64,000 nt of DNA, taken from positions 11,484,501 to 11,548,500 of the forward strand of contig CP136891.1 in NCBI GenBank assembly GCA_034359265.1, given 5' to 3'. The stretch is from Canna indica. Its lineage: Eukaryota > Streptophyta > Magnoliopsida > Zingiberales > Cannaceae. Shown here piece after piece: positions 23,532 through 35,959 of this stretch (positions are counted from its first letter, which is position 1; each line of letters opens with the position of its first letter). The translations under genes were made by a program, and so were the position numbers. The notes beneath the pieces were generated by a model that searched no databases, had not been told where the DNA came from, and saw only the letters and a program-made list of their open reading frames with translations.

Positions 23532-25890
23532 TAAGTTTTTTCCACGGGACACAGAGAATGTGCCCTACTGTTGATCAGTACTTGATTAAGTTCTTGCTTG
23601 CTCAGCCTGTACTGCTCATGTGATATATTATAATTAAATTGTAAGCCAACTATACATTTGCTCAGTTTGAAACAGTAAATAATTTGATTCAACAAGAGCA
23701 TTGCACTTCTCGCCAAACTTGAGTATGCCAAGGTGTCTTAATCATTACAATGCTCTAAGAAATAATACTTTTTCCAATTCCCTCCCAGGAACAGTTGCCT
23801 AAGAATTATCAGAACCTCAGAGAGAGCTAGCATTTGTTTGGATTAGTGGAATTCATCGCCAGTAGGTTGAAGCTTGCATTGCACAGCAAAGGCCAAAGGT
23901 TGTTTAATTGTGGAGTGAAGTTGAAGGCAAGTTTGCACCAAGAAAGTTACTTCCAGGGCAGATCACTGGGTGGTAAAGGACAAGGAATGCTTCTTACACA
24001 CGCCTGCTTACGTTTTCTCGTTTTTATGCCCAACAGTTTGTACATCTCAGTACTAAGAATTGCCCAGTTCTTTGACTTCATATTGAATTCTTTTTTGAGT
24101 GATATACTTCAATCCAGTATTTCACAGTGAAATTATCATTTCGAGGACCGAAGAAAAGTTGCTTCAAATCACCGCGACAAGTAATCTAACTTTTTTTCTT
24201 CTCACAATTATTTTTAACTGCCATATTATTATTTTGAACTTTAAGGGTTAAACAGCCTGGAGAAAAATAATTGTTTTCCATGTAGATATTATCATTTGGA
24301 GTTTTAATATTTCTTCAGGAGTGTTATAGAAGGGAGTGAACCCAACCAAAACAGTAGAATTGCAAAGAAATTAAGATCTTTTAAACCACAATGCATATCA
24401 ATCAACTCTCAGAATTACTAAAAAATTTCCATAATTTCAAACTTGAGAAGGGTTCTCCAAGTATTAAGTTACCAAATAATAACAAAAATATATATAGGTC
24501 GTAACGTACAAAACTGTTTTATTCTCAATTGTATTTGCTTCTAAAATTACCAACTTTAGAATGATCCAAACCTGCAATAGCAATAAAGAGAACAAATCAG
24601 AATATTTGAGTTTTTTTTTGCATAAAGATATTAGTACATAGCACAACGAAAAGAAAAGGTTAACCAATTCTACCGTCTGGTGATTGCCAATTCAGAACGG
24701 GAAAATAAACCACACAAAACAAATTCCAGAATGCACATAAGCAATCGAATGAGAATTATGAGATCATTACAACAAAAATCATGATAGTCAAATAATTAAC
24801 CTACGCCAACTCGGGTGAGGGATCACCCTTCTATTTCTATCTATGTTGAACCTGGATGGCACGGTACAATAGTTGTATCTCAACATGGTCCAATTCAAAT
24901 TGAACCCACATAAATTTACCTGTTAAGTTGATGTAATCTACCAATAAAACACTTATGCTTAACAGTTAACAACAAGTTAACAACAGAGGTCAACCAAAAG
25001 TGCTAAAATGTCTTAAGCTCACACCTCAGGTTATCACCACCCAGTTCATATATTATTATCCATGTTTTCATTTTTTTTCCTATGAAGATTCTGCTGGTCA
25101 TATGGTAATCCGTGCTCAAGTAATATTGGTGATGACTGATGAGGAATTATAGTCTGGAGCTTAATACCTGCACTGTACATTGACGGTGTAACCTAACTGG
25201 TGCAATTCACAGTTCATTAACAGTGTAACCTAACTGATGCAATTCATAATTTTTATTAGGTCAATCTGCTGTATGCTCACACTCAAATTCTGCATAACAT
25301 TAACAGACCACTCTCACACTCATCCTCCTTTTTGAAAGTCACCTGACGACAAGTAAACTCCTAATCCAAATTTAAACAGACCCATACTGCTTAATACTAG
25401 CCATATGTTACAATAGGAGGGCAATAATTAAATCAAAAGGTTCAAAACTTATACTATATCTCAAATGAAGTTAAAAAGTTCAACTCCTACGTATGGCTAA
25501 GTCGAGCAAAACCTAGTTAAGATTCTCTATGAAGCAGCCAAGAAGGTTATGAAAAATTCATGTGTTAGTTGTAAATCATTAAGCTACCATCCGACAAACA
25601 GAGGTCTTGAACAACTAGCTTGTTCACTATCAGAAATTAAGCCCTATTATCAAGGCATCTACCATCATTTTTCTTTAAATGTCCACTATTGAAATGTCAG
25701 AACATGCATGAGCAAAGAACATAATTTTTTCAGCAATTCGTAAAGGAGAGTTGACTGCCCCTAAAGAAATTTCTTTTTTACAAACACTAATCCTAACCCT
25801 ATAGCCATCAAATGCAAAGCAAATCAGAAAACAGAAAGAAGGTAAGAAACTTAAACCAAAGCAAAAAACAAAGAACCAAGAGAAACATAC
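23532..25890. other. Intergenic and probable 3' UTR intron of NDUFA1
   Basis: No coding gene was recognised. On the minus strand a good acceptor (TATTGCTATTGCAG, about 24572) followed by AATAAA-like sequence could be the 3' UTR exon of NDUFA1, whose stop codon abuts a GT donor at 25890. Confidence 0.35.
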
Positions 25891-26185
25891 CTAATTTGCG
25901 GCACCGGATTGCTGCTCCATCAGCTTCCTGTCCCTCCTCTCCATCGCCACATCCCAAACATCATTCCCAATATGCTTCCATTAAGTTCAACCCAAAAATA
26001 TAGTTATAATTATGATGGCAAATATCATCGCTATCTAACTGAGGAATCAAAAAGGAACAAATTTTGGATCTCACCCTCCCGTGAGCCGCTCTGTGGATGT
26101 AGTATTGCGTGTTGCCCATCACACCAAGCATTCCGGCGATGATTCCCAGCGGCAAAACGGCTTCCAACCAAGATATTTCCGCCAT
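25891..26185 (-). CDS. NDUFA1: NADH dehydrogenase [ubiquinone] 1 alpha subcomplex subunit 1 (complex I MWFE subunit)
   Basis: There are two exons: 26185-26075 (37 codons) and 25974-25891 (27 codons plus stop), intron GT 26074, AG 25975, phase 0. The protein has 64 aa, close to the usual plant length of about 65. It starts MAEISWLEAVLPLGIIAGML with one transmembrane helix (about residues 8-25), then MGNTQYYIHRAAHGR, and exon 2 gives HIGNDVWDVAMERRDRKL. It is an accessory subunit in the membrane arm of mitochondrial complex I, needed for assembly. The stop TAG is followed directly by GTATG, so a 3' UTR intron is likely. Exon 2 is too short to show up as an open frame. Confidence 0.93.
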
Positions 26186-27517
26186 CCGGCGGATTAAGAC
26201 GTTTCAGTGAGGAAGCCCAAACCAGACGAGGAGCGAGAAAGAGGAATTGGGGTTCAGGCCATCACTTGCCGTAGGACGTGCATTCTCATGAATTTATATA
26301 GGCCCACTCATTCCATGCACAGCTCGGCCCGTTCAAGGTCGAACACCATTTGCGTTATTTTTAAATATATTATGTGTTATATGTGTAAATGTATTATTTT
26401 TTTTAAAAATAATTAATCTAATTCAAACTATAGCAAAATTAACAAATCTAATACAATTTTTAATTTATATAAAATCTAATCCGAATATCTGAATTATATC
26501 ACATCGTTAAATCGTTGTTAATAAAATAATTAGTTACTGAAGTGTCATCCTAGTCAATAACTAATATATTAATTTTTTAATATTTATATACACAAATTAA
26601 CAATCGGATATTAAAAAATTAATTATTAATGTGATATCTCAATCAGTTTGGGCGAGGACGAATGTTAGATTAAGATTTTGTTTGTTTTTAAAAAATATTT
26701 CAATACTAACTTGTATATATAAGTATTAAAAAATTAATATATTTATTGAATGAGACGTCACTAATTAACTAGTATTGTGACTTAACATTAGGTGTAAATT
26801 CAAATTTTTAAATTAAATTTGATGCAAATTAATAGTTGAATTAAATATATTAATTTCGTCCGTAATTTAAATTAAATTCATTAATCTTTCCCTTATTTTT
26901 AATATCTATTTCACACTTATCAACGTAGGCTTCAATATCCTGGAGTCACATTAGAACTACATTCACATCAACTTGAGAAATTAAGGGGTAAATTGAGTTA
27001 TATTAGACTATATTAGTCCAAATTGATTAAAAATAATTATAGGGGTTAAATTTAAAACTAATAATATTTTTACTGACAAAAATCGAAATTTGATAATTTA
27101 AAATAATAAAACTCTAATAGTTTTTTAAAATATCGCCAACTGAAGTTTTTTCCCCTCAAATTCTCGATCTTAAGCACTCTTCTTGATGTATTATAATTTT
27201 TTTTCCAAAAAAAATGTCTTGATATATTATTTTACTATAATAAAATATCAAGCATGATTTTTAAAAAGTATTATTCATTATTCATTATTTATTATTTTAT
27301 TTCAGTGCTAAATAAATTTGATATATTTTTATTAAAGAAAAATCGCGATGACTCGATGAGACAAAAGAGGAAGGTGAGGGCCGAGGCGAAAAAACGATTA
27401 GATAAAAAGGCGGGCCCCTTTAATCCTTTATAATTATTTGCAGCCTCTCACTGTCTCCACAGATTATGCCTGAAGATCCGTGCAAATCGCATCGATGCCT
27501 TCAAGATTATTCACACG
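26186..27517. other. NDUFA1 upstream region, then AT-rich repeats
   Basis: The first 150 bp are probably the NDUFA1 leader and promoter. Between about 26405 and 26895 the sides share TAATTAATCTAATTCAAA-like words in inverted order, resembling the Pack-MULE ends at 3086, so a related MITE is possible. Nothing coding is seen. Confidence 0.4.
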
Positions 27518-28091
27518 TAGGGACGACAATAATACTCGTTTAAGCGGGTACTCGCGGATATTTATCTTATTTATGACGGGTATGAGAGGTAATTTTCTAC
27601 CCGCGGGAATTTCGCGAGTAATTTTTTTTACCTTTATTATATGAGACAGATACGGATATTATAGTACCCATACCCGTGGGTACCCGTTATCCGCGAGAAT
27701 TGATAAATTATAATATTACTTTAGGCAAATATATTAAAAAAATTCTAACTTAATTCAATATCTATATACTTTATGTTTTGAAATCTTATGATGATATTAT
27801 TATCTAAATATTGTGTGTTTATTAAAATAAAATTATTATATTTAAAATTATTATTAAAATACTTGAAGATTTGAAGTGTTATTAAAATATAGTAATTTGC
27901 ATTTTTTAAAAATATTATGGGTACTTATTAATACCCGTGGATATTCGTGCTTCCGCGAATAATTAAATAAGTATCTATTTATAATATTCACGAGAAATAA
28001 ATGAGCAGCGAGTCCTCATTTGTTTTTTTGATTTTTTTGGGGCGAGTAGCGGGTAGGCACCGGTGCCAGCCCAGCCCCGATGGCATCCCTA
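27518..28091. mobile_element. hAT-type MITE with 8-bp target duplication
   Basis: The element starts TAGGGACGACAATAATAC and ends GATGGCATCCCTA, so the termini are TAGGGA/TCCCTA inverted. A perfect 8-bp duplication TTCACACG flanks it (27510-27517 and 28092-28099). The interior repeats words such as GGGTA, CCCGCG and TACCCGTGG in both orientations. It ends at what looks like the 5' leader of the next gene. Confidence 0.8.
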
Positions 28092-28099
28092 TTCACACG

Positions 28100-31000
28100 C
28101 TTCCTTCCGCGCCTCGCCTCGTCTCGTATGTTCCGTTCCCCCGCGACAGCGCAAACAAGGATATTGATCGCCGATCCGCATCGCCGCCACCCTTGCTCTC
28201 CCTCGCAATGGTGAACTCCAGTCTCCTCTTCTCACTCTCTTTTGCTCAGGGTTGCATCTTGACGTCTGAAGTGATACGTCGTTCTCTCTGTTAACTTGCA
28301 ATCTCTGTTCCCTTATCTGCAACTTGTGCGTAGGAAACTCCAGTTTCTCACCTTGTATCCATTTACCGACATAAAGATTCTCCTTCTGTTCACATTTACG
28401 GAATGGATAGCACTATTTACTTCAGCCCTTTAGATTTTGGCATTTCGGCAGTGATTTTGATACCTAAATTCGGTCGATTTGTTTCTGAGAGCGATCTAGA
28501 AGAAATTTAGTAAAACGGCAGAAGGGTTGTTGATTGTATGGAAAGGATTCTTGTATTCTCCATTGATCCTTTTTCACATTGAAAACAGAAATGACGAGCA
28601 AGCTTGCACTTTGTTTTCTGGCTCAATGAACACAATACGGACATAATTATTCGCTTAGAATGGTGTCCATATGATACTTGAAACTTGAAGCAGCTGGCTT
28701 TTTTATCATTCCATACGCCATGTATTAGGTACTTGTGAAGATTGCATTTCAAATTCTTGACTGACAATTAATCAAACACACTGAAGGTTGATAGGCTGCA
28801 TCATAAGAAGTTTACCATGCACAATGCAGATGTTCAGTTCATTTCAGAAGAGGTAGGGATAGCATGGATTTTTATCCAGATTACTGTCGAAACTTAGCAT
28901 GTATTTGAGATCAGTTGGTGATTGAAGCCTAATGCAATGCCTGTCTTAGTAAAGTTGTTCATTTCTTTCTTTCATTTTGGTGCATGAGTATGTGCTTCTG
29001 CCTGTGAATCTGAGGTTTTCTAGGATTGATTTAGTCATATCAGATTTCTTAACCTTATCAATGAAGATAATTTGGATTCTCCCAAACTTGTTTGGAATTA
29101 ACTAGGTGCACAGAGGAACTCTTTTGTTTTGTGAAAAGATGGCCCTAATGAACTCTTTCTTGCCATGACATTGTATTTGCCATTTTGAAAACTCCTTTTG
29201 TCAGTTATCTAAAATTTCCTTACACTTTCTCTCCATAACAATGTATACTGTTTTTTTCAGATTCCACATTCTTAACAAGCATATTTCTGGTATGCAAGTC
29301 TCAAGCTGGTTCTCCTCTGCTTGACATTTCCATTATGGTTTAGTGCAAAGTTCTCTTTTCAAAGCTGAACTACAAAATGAAGCTTGAGCATAAACTAGAG
29401 AAAATATCAGGTATAATTCATATTCTTCCAGACATCAAATGGTCTCTGAAAGCTGTTGCACTATGTAACTATTTTTTAGTGTATTTTACAAAATGTCTAG
29501 GAACTCACATGATTTTCTACCATAAGTATCACACCGTTAGTCACTAAAGCATGCTGAAGGAGAGAAAAGCTTCTAGCATATGCGATCCATGATGACCAGA
29601 AAAGCCATTATCAGCGCAGTATCCATGGACGGCTGAATAATCAGGGTGAACACTTCATCACCCAATGTGACAGACTGGTTCACCTTCTTGTGACTTATTT
29701 GAGCCACCTCATCGCCCTTGCCGTTCAGGATCTTGCAATTTCTTGTTCTGAAACAACCTTCAGTTCTGAAGTTGGGAACCGAGGAATGGTTTTTCGGACT
29801 GTCCAAGAATATCTCTGTCTTATCATGATTCTGAAGGATCGATCGCCTCCTCATGGAAAATACATGAGTTTTACAACTCGATTCCAAACCATCTTCATCT
29901 TTGAACCCTCTCCATCTGTCATGCATGCTCAAGATCTGTAGATATGCAATAGGTATGATTAGAAACAATGATGTGGTAATTTTGTCCAATATGTTACAAA
30001 AGGCAACAACATTCTCTTAAAATTACATGCATGTATAGTAGGGTTTTGAATTTCTAATATTAGGGCCTTTTTGATTGCCAATTGTTTTCTCCATGTTAAA
30101 TCCTGAGATTGCAAAGTGTAACCCTATGCCTATTCCATTTTTTGCCTATTTCTAGATCTTTCAGTTGTATCACTTCAATTTTCTATCACTATGATGCTAT
30201 AACAAGATCAGAGCAAAAAAAGAAGGTAGTTGATGTCCTACCTGAGGCTTCATAGCCATGAGTGCCTTGCCAGTTCCATCCATGAGCAGCAGTTCTCCTG
30301 CAAAGCACTTGTGCATCCGCGAGTAATTGTCCACCCGAAAAGCTAAATTTCCCTGGCTATCATAAATTGAGAACCCATCTGTTCCTTGAAAACCCATGCT
30401 CGACTTATTCCACACCGTCCAGACCGATGGATGGTTTGTTGCCGTTGTTGTGAGATCTTCATCGACGTTCTTGCTCCGTGTAGGATGAATTCTAGACATT
30501 CTTGGATGTAGGGAAATGGTGCTAAGGAACACTTCTTAAGGTAGTGGTTGTCTCAGCCTTTGCTAGAGTTGCATATTTATAAGCGCACATTGGTGGAAGC
30601 TACATAGGATTTGAATTCTGTGATGAGTCTGATGACATGACTAACTTGACTTTTTTCTGTAAAATAAGATAATGCAATAGGGAATGAGATTCCAGCAGTA
30701 GTATTCTAATCTACCGAAAGAACAAAAGCTTGGCACTTTGAATCCAACCACTCCTGCAGGTTCATGGTTTTTTGATGAACCGGAGGCTGCGGTATGCAAC
30801 TAACCAAAACATTATTCCATTATTCCTTCTTATATACATAAAAAGGTACTTCAATTGCTAAGTTCACTAAACTTGGATCATATCTGATAACTAATAATTT
30901 AATAGCAAGTACTCGTTGAATTTGCGAATGAATGACATGTATTCCTGGTATATCTGAATGTTCTCTTTCTTTGACGATCATACCATTTCTACGTTCTTTT

Positions 31001-31497
31001 TCTTTTGCTTATAGAAGTGTTTTTTCCCTCTCTTTATGAGGCCCATGAAGAAAGGAAAGGAGGCTTGTTGAAGTTAGCGTTGAAAACCAAGATTATGTTG
31101 ATAGACAGCTTCTAAAAGAACAATTTGTGAGAGTCAAGCTTTGTGATAGCTTTTTTTGCCGACTTTGATGCAGGAGGCTTTTGATCAGTGCACACCAATT
31201 CTTGCTACTAGAACAGGTAAGGTGGTATCTCTTTTACTATCAGCAATTATTATATTACATGGATTCCTTTCTCTAAACCTTGCATTTGCACTGGAACTGC
31301 ACCTTTTTAGTTACACGTCTGAAATCTGGGTTTGACTTTGTTAGAGCTGAGCTCGATCCAGAAGTTGATAATTGTGGTTTTGATGATGTAACTGTGAGAG
31401 TTTGGCTTTATCCTGTCTCTTTGATGAATGGTTACTTTTTGATATTCTCGTCCTTTTTCTCATTCTTTGCGTGCGCATTGTGTTCTCACAGGAATAA
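28100..31497 (+). CDS. Predicted small protein gene with short exons (unrecognised family)
   Basis: Coding exons read by eye: 29377-29410, 30760-30791, 31174-31216, 31311-31393 (or 31387) and 31492-31497, each with GT/AG sites and matching phases. The product of 65 (or 63) aa begins MKLEHKLEKISGSWFFDEPE and continues AAEAFDQCTPILATRT and LKSGFDFVRAELDPEVDNCG, ending in an acidic tail. The span includes a GC-rich leader from about 28100 and possibly noncoding exons (for example ending at a donor near 28853). I do not recognise the family. The continuity of five exons argues for a real gene; no start context or cDNA can be checked. The minus-strand LURP-one gene lies inside the 29411-30759 intron. 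Confidence 0.45.
29573..30499 (-). CDS. LURP-one-related protein (DUF567/Tubby-like C-terminal fold)
   Basis: There are two exons: 30499-30242 and 29935-29573 (intron GT 30241, AG 29936, phase 0), giving 206 aa. An upstream in-frame ATG at 30532 would add 11 residues; I prefer the second (MSRIHPTRS) by family length of about 200. Exon 1 reads TVWNKSSMGFQGTDGFSIYD, SQGNLAFRVDNYSR and ELLLMDGTGKALMAMKPQ, the LOR beta-barrel core. Exon 2 reads ILSMHDRWRGFKDED, CFRTRNCKILNGKGDEVAQI and FTLIIQPSMDTALIMAFLVI. The C-terminal hydrophobic helix fills the barrel in this fold. LURP1 and relatives are involved in basal defence in Arabidopsis; the molecular activity is unknown. Confidence 0.88.
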
Positions 31498-32679
31498 ACT
31501 ATGCTTAAATTGTGAGCATCAACTAGGCTCTGTGTATGTGTAATGTGTGTGTGAGAGAGACAGGCCGACTCCGTTGACGAGTGAATTAAACTACAGCGGG
31601 TGACAACTTGGAGGATTCCTTCACATCACATTACAATCTCCCAAAAAAGATGCCATGGAATTGAGACGCTAAACTTTACCTTTTCTGAGTGCAAATACGC
31701 AATACAGTGGCGAGATGCCACGGTAACTCGCTTTCAGATTACGTTTGTCGCCTCTCTGGCTCTCTCCATTTCACGGAAAAAGCAGGAGATAAGAAAATGA
31801 AACTCTGATGTTTCTACCAAATTGATTTGATCTACGAATTGACAGTTTGAATTGTGTGAAAAAAAAAACAGGTGGGATTATACCTGATTGAATATGAATC
31901 CCAATTAGACTATTACATTTGTTGTAGTGAATTGTGCTAATTCTACATCAATGTTTTTAAACCCGAGTTGAATCTTCAGATAGTCAAAGAAGTTCAACAA
32001 AATTAAAAAATTAAGACAGTTTAATTCAAATATGAATCCCAGTTTTTTTCCTTTCCCTTTCCATTCCTTATGCTGACGGGGTTAACTTCATTCCTTTCCA
32101 TCTTTTTTAGCTCAAATCCAATTCAATGGCCCTGAGAAATTTAAGCACATACGTAATTAAACCTCTCAAATAAGAAATAGGAATTCAAATACCAGCATTA
32201 GAGCCCAGACAAAAAATATCAATTTGAGAGCACGGACAATTAAAAGACGATGTAGGCGGCATTCATCATCTAATTAATTGGAATTGTTACGTCAAGTATA
32301 ATTCGAACGGCGTATACGTAATTTGGTAGCACATCAACCAAGAACACATTGCAGTCGGATTTGGACTGTTTGATGACCTAATATTAGTTTTTGGAACTTC
32401 TCTGAGACATATATTGACGGCGAACTGTTAAATCTAAATATAATTAGTAATTAGTCAATGGGATTCAAAGTGTTTGGATAGAATTTGAAACTATATCCAT
32501 CAGCCCATGGGCTTTATAGGATAAAACATCTTCTTGTAGGATCACTAGTTGAACTTAATTTGTCTTCAATTCCACCTTCAAGTGGAAGTCTTTTTGTTGT
32601 TCACCCCCTGCCGAATGGAAAGAGCATATAAAGATTCTTGGGCTCTAGCAGATTGAGAAGTCAGAGCCAAAGGAAGAGG
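31498..32679. other. Intergenic; no gene recognised
   Basis: The first few hundred bases may be 3' UTR of the plus-strand small-protein gene. No other feature is supported. Confidence 0.4.
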
Positions 32680-33104
32680 ATGAATGTGCATGGGTACCGG
32701 ATCGAGTAGGTTTCGAATAGATTCGAATTAAATTCAGATAGAGTCTGAGACAAAAATTAAGGAGTTGGTTAAAATCGGTTTTGGATCCAACACATCGGGT
32801 GCTCGAAATATAAGATCCAAAACTTATACCCTAGAACCTGTTCATTTATAGGTTCAAGAGTATAGGTTCCAACGAAGTATCATATTGGAACCTATTTATT
32901 TATAGGTTCCCAAATATGTTTCAATAGGGTACTCAAAATCTTTATCTTGAAACATATAAATGAACATGTTCCAACATGATATAATGTCTGATTTCAGGTT
33001 CCAATAGGGTAGGGTCAAGTTTTAAAATTTAAGAATCGGTCCTATACAAGGTAGGATCCGGATATCATGAAAAATACAAGGTATGTACCCGGACCTCACC
33101 CCTA
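32680..33104. mobile_element. hAT-type MITE, same family as 16424-16852
   Basis: It begins near GAATGTGCATGGGTACCGG and ends GGACCTCACCCCTA. It shares with 16424-16852 the order CGAATTAAATTC, AAGGA-TTGGTTAAAATCG, CACATCGGGT, ATATTCCAAC/GGTTCCAA and TCCGGATAT. The 8-bp flanks match imperfectly (about 6 of 8). Confidence 0.65.
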
Positions 33105-33570
33105 GTAAAGAGGACTTATTGAGATTAATTAATTTAAGTAAGCTAATAAGCTAAGGAAGTAATTAAGGATGCATATCTAGATAATAATGGGCAGCAATTA
33201 ATATATATAGGAATATATTCTTCCACATCCACTAACTTCGGCTTTTATATGAACTTGTAAAGAAGAAGAATCTAATTAAAATCTACTTCACTCGGGTATA
33301 TAATTTTTTTTTGTTTTTTTGTTTTTTGGATTTAATTAATACTACAAGTTAATGAAAACATCAATTAAACTTCTAATTAATTAAGTAATAATGTTTGATT
33401 CTATTACCTTCTTCACAGCTTAATCAGTTTCTTTTTTTTATTTGGTCCTCGTGTCAGAAACTAAAGAAGAAATAGCAAGAGATTAACATCAACACATAAT
33501 TAAACCTTCTTTATTATAATCCCCAAAAATAACACATGCCAACGCAGGCATGAATTGGACGTCGGCGTCG
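33105..33570. other. Spacer and 3' flank of the Cys-rich gene
   Basis: AT-rich with T runs. No gene was recognised. Confidence 0.4.
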
Positions 33571-33999
33571 TCACTGGCAGGCGGTGCAGTTGCAGGTTTT
33601 GGGCACGAAGGCGCAGACACCGAACGGTTTATCGGGGAGGTTGCAGTCGATGCCGAAGCAGCACGGCATCATCGAGCAGTTGCTCGGCGCGCCGACGGCG
33701 CAGCAGCGGCAGTCCAGGCAGAGCTGGAACGGCTCCAGCCTGCGGCGGTCGACGACGACGGCTCGGTGCTCGAGGGGACTCGCCGGCGAGTAGGAGATGA
33801 CCGAGTGCAGCTCCACTGCAGTGAAAACTCCTGCACATATATGCATGATATATAGTTATAGAATTAACGTGATCAGGTAGGGATTAATGGTTACATGTGA
33901 AGCTTTTTTGGCGAGCAATTGCATGCCTTTGATAAGGAGAGTGGTGAGAAGGAGGGCGAGTGCTAACATGAGCTTGGTTGTGAGATGATTGCCACCCAT
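33571..33999 (-). CDS. Small secreted Cys-rich protein (DUF7866-like), with a probable GC-AG intron
   Basis: Exon 1 is 33999-33927 and exon 2 is 33830-33571, giving 110 aa. Exon 1 encodes a signal peptide (MGGNHLTTKLMLALALLLTT). Exon 2 has a Cys-dense C-terminus: CLDCRCC, SNCSMMPCCFGIDC, and FGVCAFVPKTCNCTAC. Upstream are VELHSVISYSPASPLE and RRLEPFQL, typical of a plant-specific family annotated DUF7866. The frame is kept only by splicing AAAG|GCATGC to TGCAG|GAG (phase 1), a GC-AG intron; the tempting CAT|GTAACC donor would break the frame. The protein is presumably apoplastic. The function is unknown. Confidence 0.7.
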
Positions 34000-35642
34000 G
34001 AGAGCGAGAGAGAGAGCGAGAGAGAGAGAATGTACTGCTCTTCTTCTAACTCTTCCCAGTGTGTTTCCCTGGAATTGAGGATATATGATGGTGATGACTG
34101 ATGATTGATTGATTCTTGAGGTGGAGAGGAACTAATTATTGTGGTCAATGATCAAATTATAGAGCCCATTAGAAAAGAAGGTGTATATATATACATATAA
34201 TGTTTTATTAATGATCAAATTTCTCCCACTTTATATATATTTACATGTAAAATCTAACATAAGCAATACTTTCATCCAAACTAAATTGGCAGCAAACTCT
34301 GCCCTACCCCATGGGGCGGATGAGATGAGGATAGAGAAAATAATTCTCTTTCTGATCCCACACTTGTCCCATCCATTGCCATCCCTATCACCTATCATCT
34401 ATCATCATTTCCAATGGAAAAAACAAGATGTCCAACAATTCTAGGAAGATTAATGATAACTCTAACAAAAGTACATGATAATAAGAAGATTAAGGATCAT
34501 AATTAACCATAACTTTTGCCCATCCAATCATCTAAATTCACAGTCAATTATGAAAGTTTAATTTGATCCAGCTGGCTTACTGATAACTTGAAAATAACTT
34601 TTTTGTCTTTTGAAAAAGAAAACTAAAAACAAGTCATATCACATATCTTCAAATGATCTTGATACAGTACGTATATTATTATTATTTTTTGATGATTTTC
34701 TGACAATTCTTTGTAAGCTTTCAACTAGTCCAAATTTATTTATGGACATTCTGCTATCTGCTCTGCTCTCTATTTCATTTTGCTTGTTAAGCTGGTTATG
34801 CATTACTTTAGTAATCACATCATTAATTTTCCTCCCCATACTATTGAAAGCCACTGTAGTGGATCATGAAACAATTGGCTGCAGATTTAATGATTTTGTT
34901 GAAACAGTATCAAATGGAAGAATTAAAATATTACTGTTTATTGCTCCACAAAATAGCAGCAGACAATGATCAGATTCTAGAGCAATGGAGACTGTTTGAT
35001 GGTTCAATGAACCAAGATTCATCATTGAACAATCCACTAAAAATATATAATAAGATGAGAGCAAATCAGATGGATTAATCAATGACTGAATATGAAAAGA
35101 TCATCTCTATTGGACAGTCAAATAATTCAATGACCATTCACATCGACTTCAGAGACAAAAAGATACATAAAACCAGCTAGGTTAGAAAAATTAAATGACA
35201 TTATCATTGGTGAAATTTTAGTCATCTTGCTACATATTTCAGTTAAATAAATCAAGCAATTGCAATAAGCTAGATCTAAACTTCCAAGTGTTTGGGATTA
35301 TTCACATGAATATTTTCCTGCCGCAGAGCTAGTTTGGTTTTTTTTTTCCTTTTTATCGAGGGCTTAAAATCTGAATGTCATTTAAAAAAGATTAAAAGAT
35401 TACAATCATCAAGAGAGTAGAGGGAGAGAGATTAAAAGCTATTAAAAGCTTAAAACAAAGTGATACATTTGTTTTTTAAGTAAATATTCAATTGTTCCTC
35501 TGTTCCTCTCACACCATGATGCCAGATCGGCTAAGTCCAAACCATTGCTAAGCTTAATTTTTTTGTTTTATTAGATTGTTCCAAACCGCCTTGTACTAAT
35601 GCATTTGTAATCATGGGAAAGAAGACAATGTTATTCTTCATT
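34000..35642. other. Intergenic; no gene recognised
   Basis: The first part is the promoter of the Cys-rich gene, with a short GA run at 34005-34029. Open frames at 34639-35082 on both strands encode nothing recognisable. Confidence 0.4.
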
Positions 35643-35959
35643 TAGATGGGTGGCAACGGTTCGATGAATCGTATTTTTTTGGTTAACCGAAACCGAATTA
35701 AGAATCCGTCAATCGAAAAACCAAAATCGAAACCAAAATCGTTCAATTTTAAAAACTAGTATCTGAAATTGAAACCAATTAGTTCGTAGTTTGGTTCGAA
35801 TAGAACCGATTATCCGTTTATAACTGGTTAGTAAACAGATAACTAGTTAGAAAATTGGACTATGAAATATTCAAAGATTATTAAAATAGTTAATTATAAT
35901 AGTTTCGGATGTCGGTTATCCGCGGAAACCGAAATATATAATGGTTCCTGTCTCAGGAT

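Noticed and set aside
33963..34148. Minus-strand frame of 61 codons overlapping the Cys-rich gene start
   Set aside because: Its frame differs from the signal-peptide frame and consists mainly of translated GA repeats.
34639..35082. Overlapping frames on both strands
   Set aside because: AT-rich sequence, no recognisable motif, and mutual antisense overlap.
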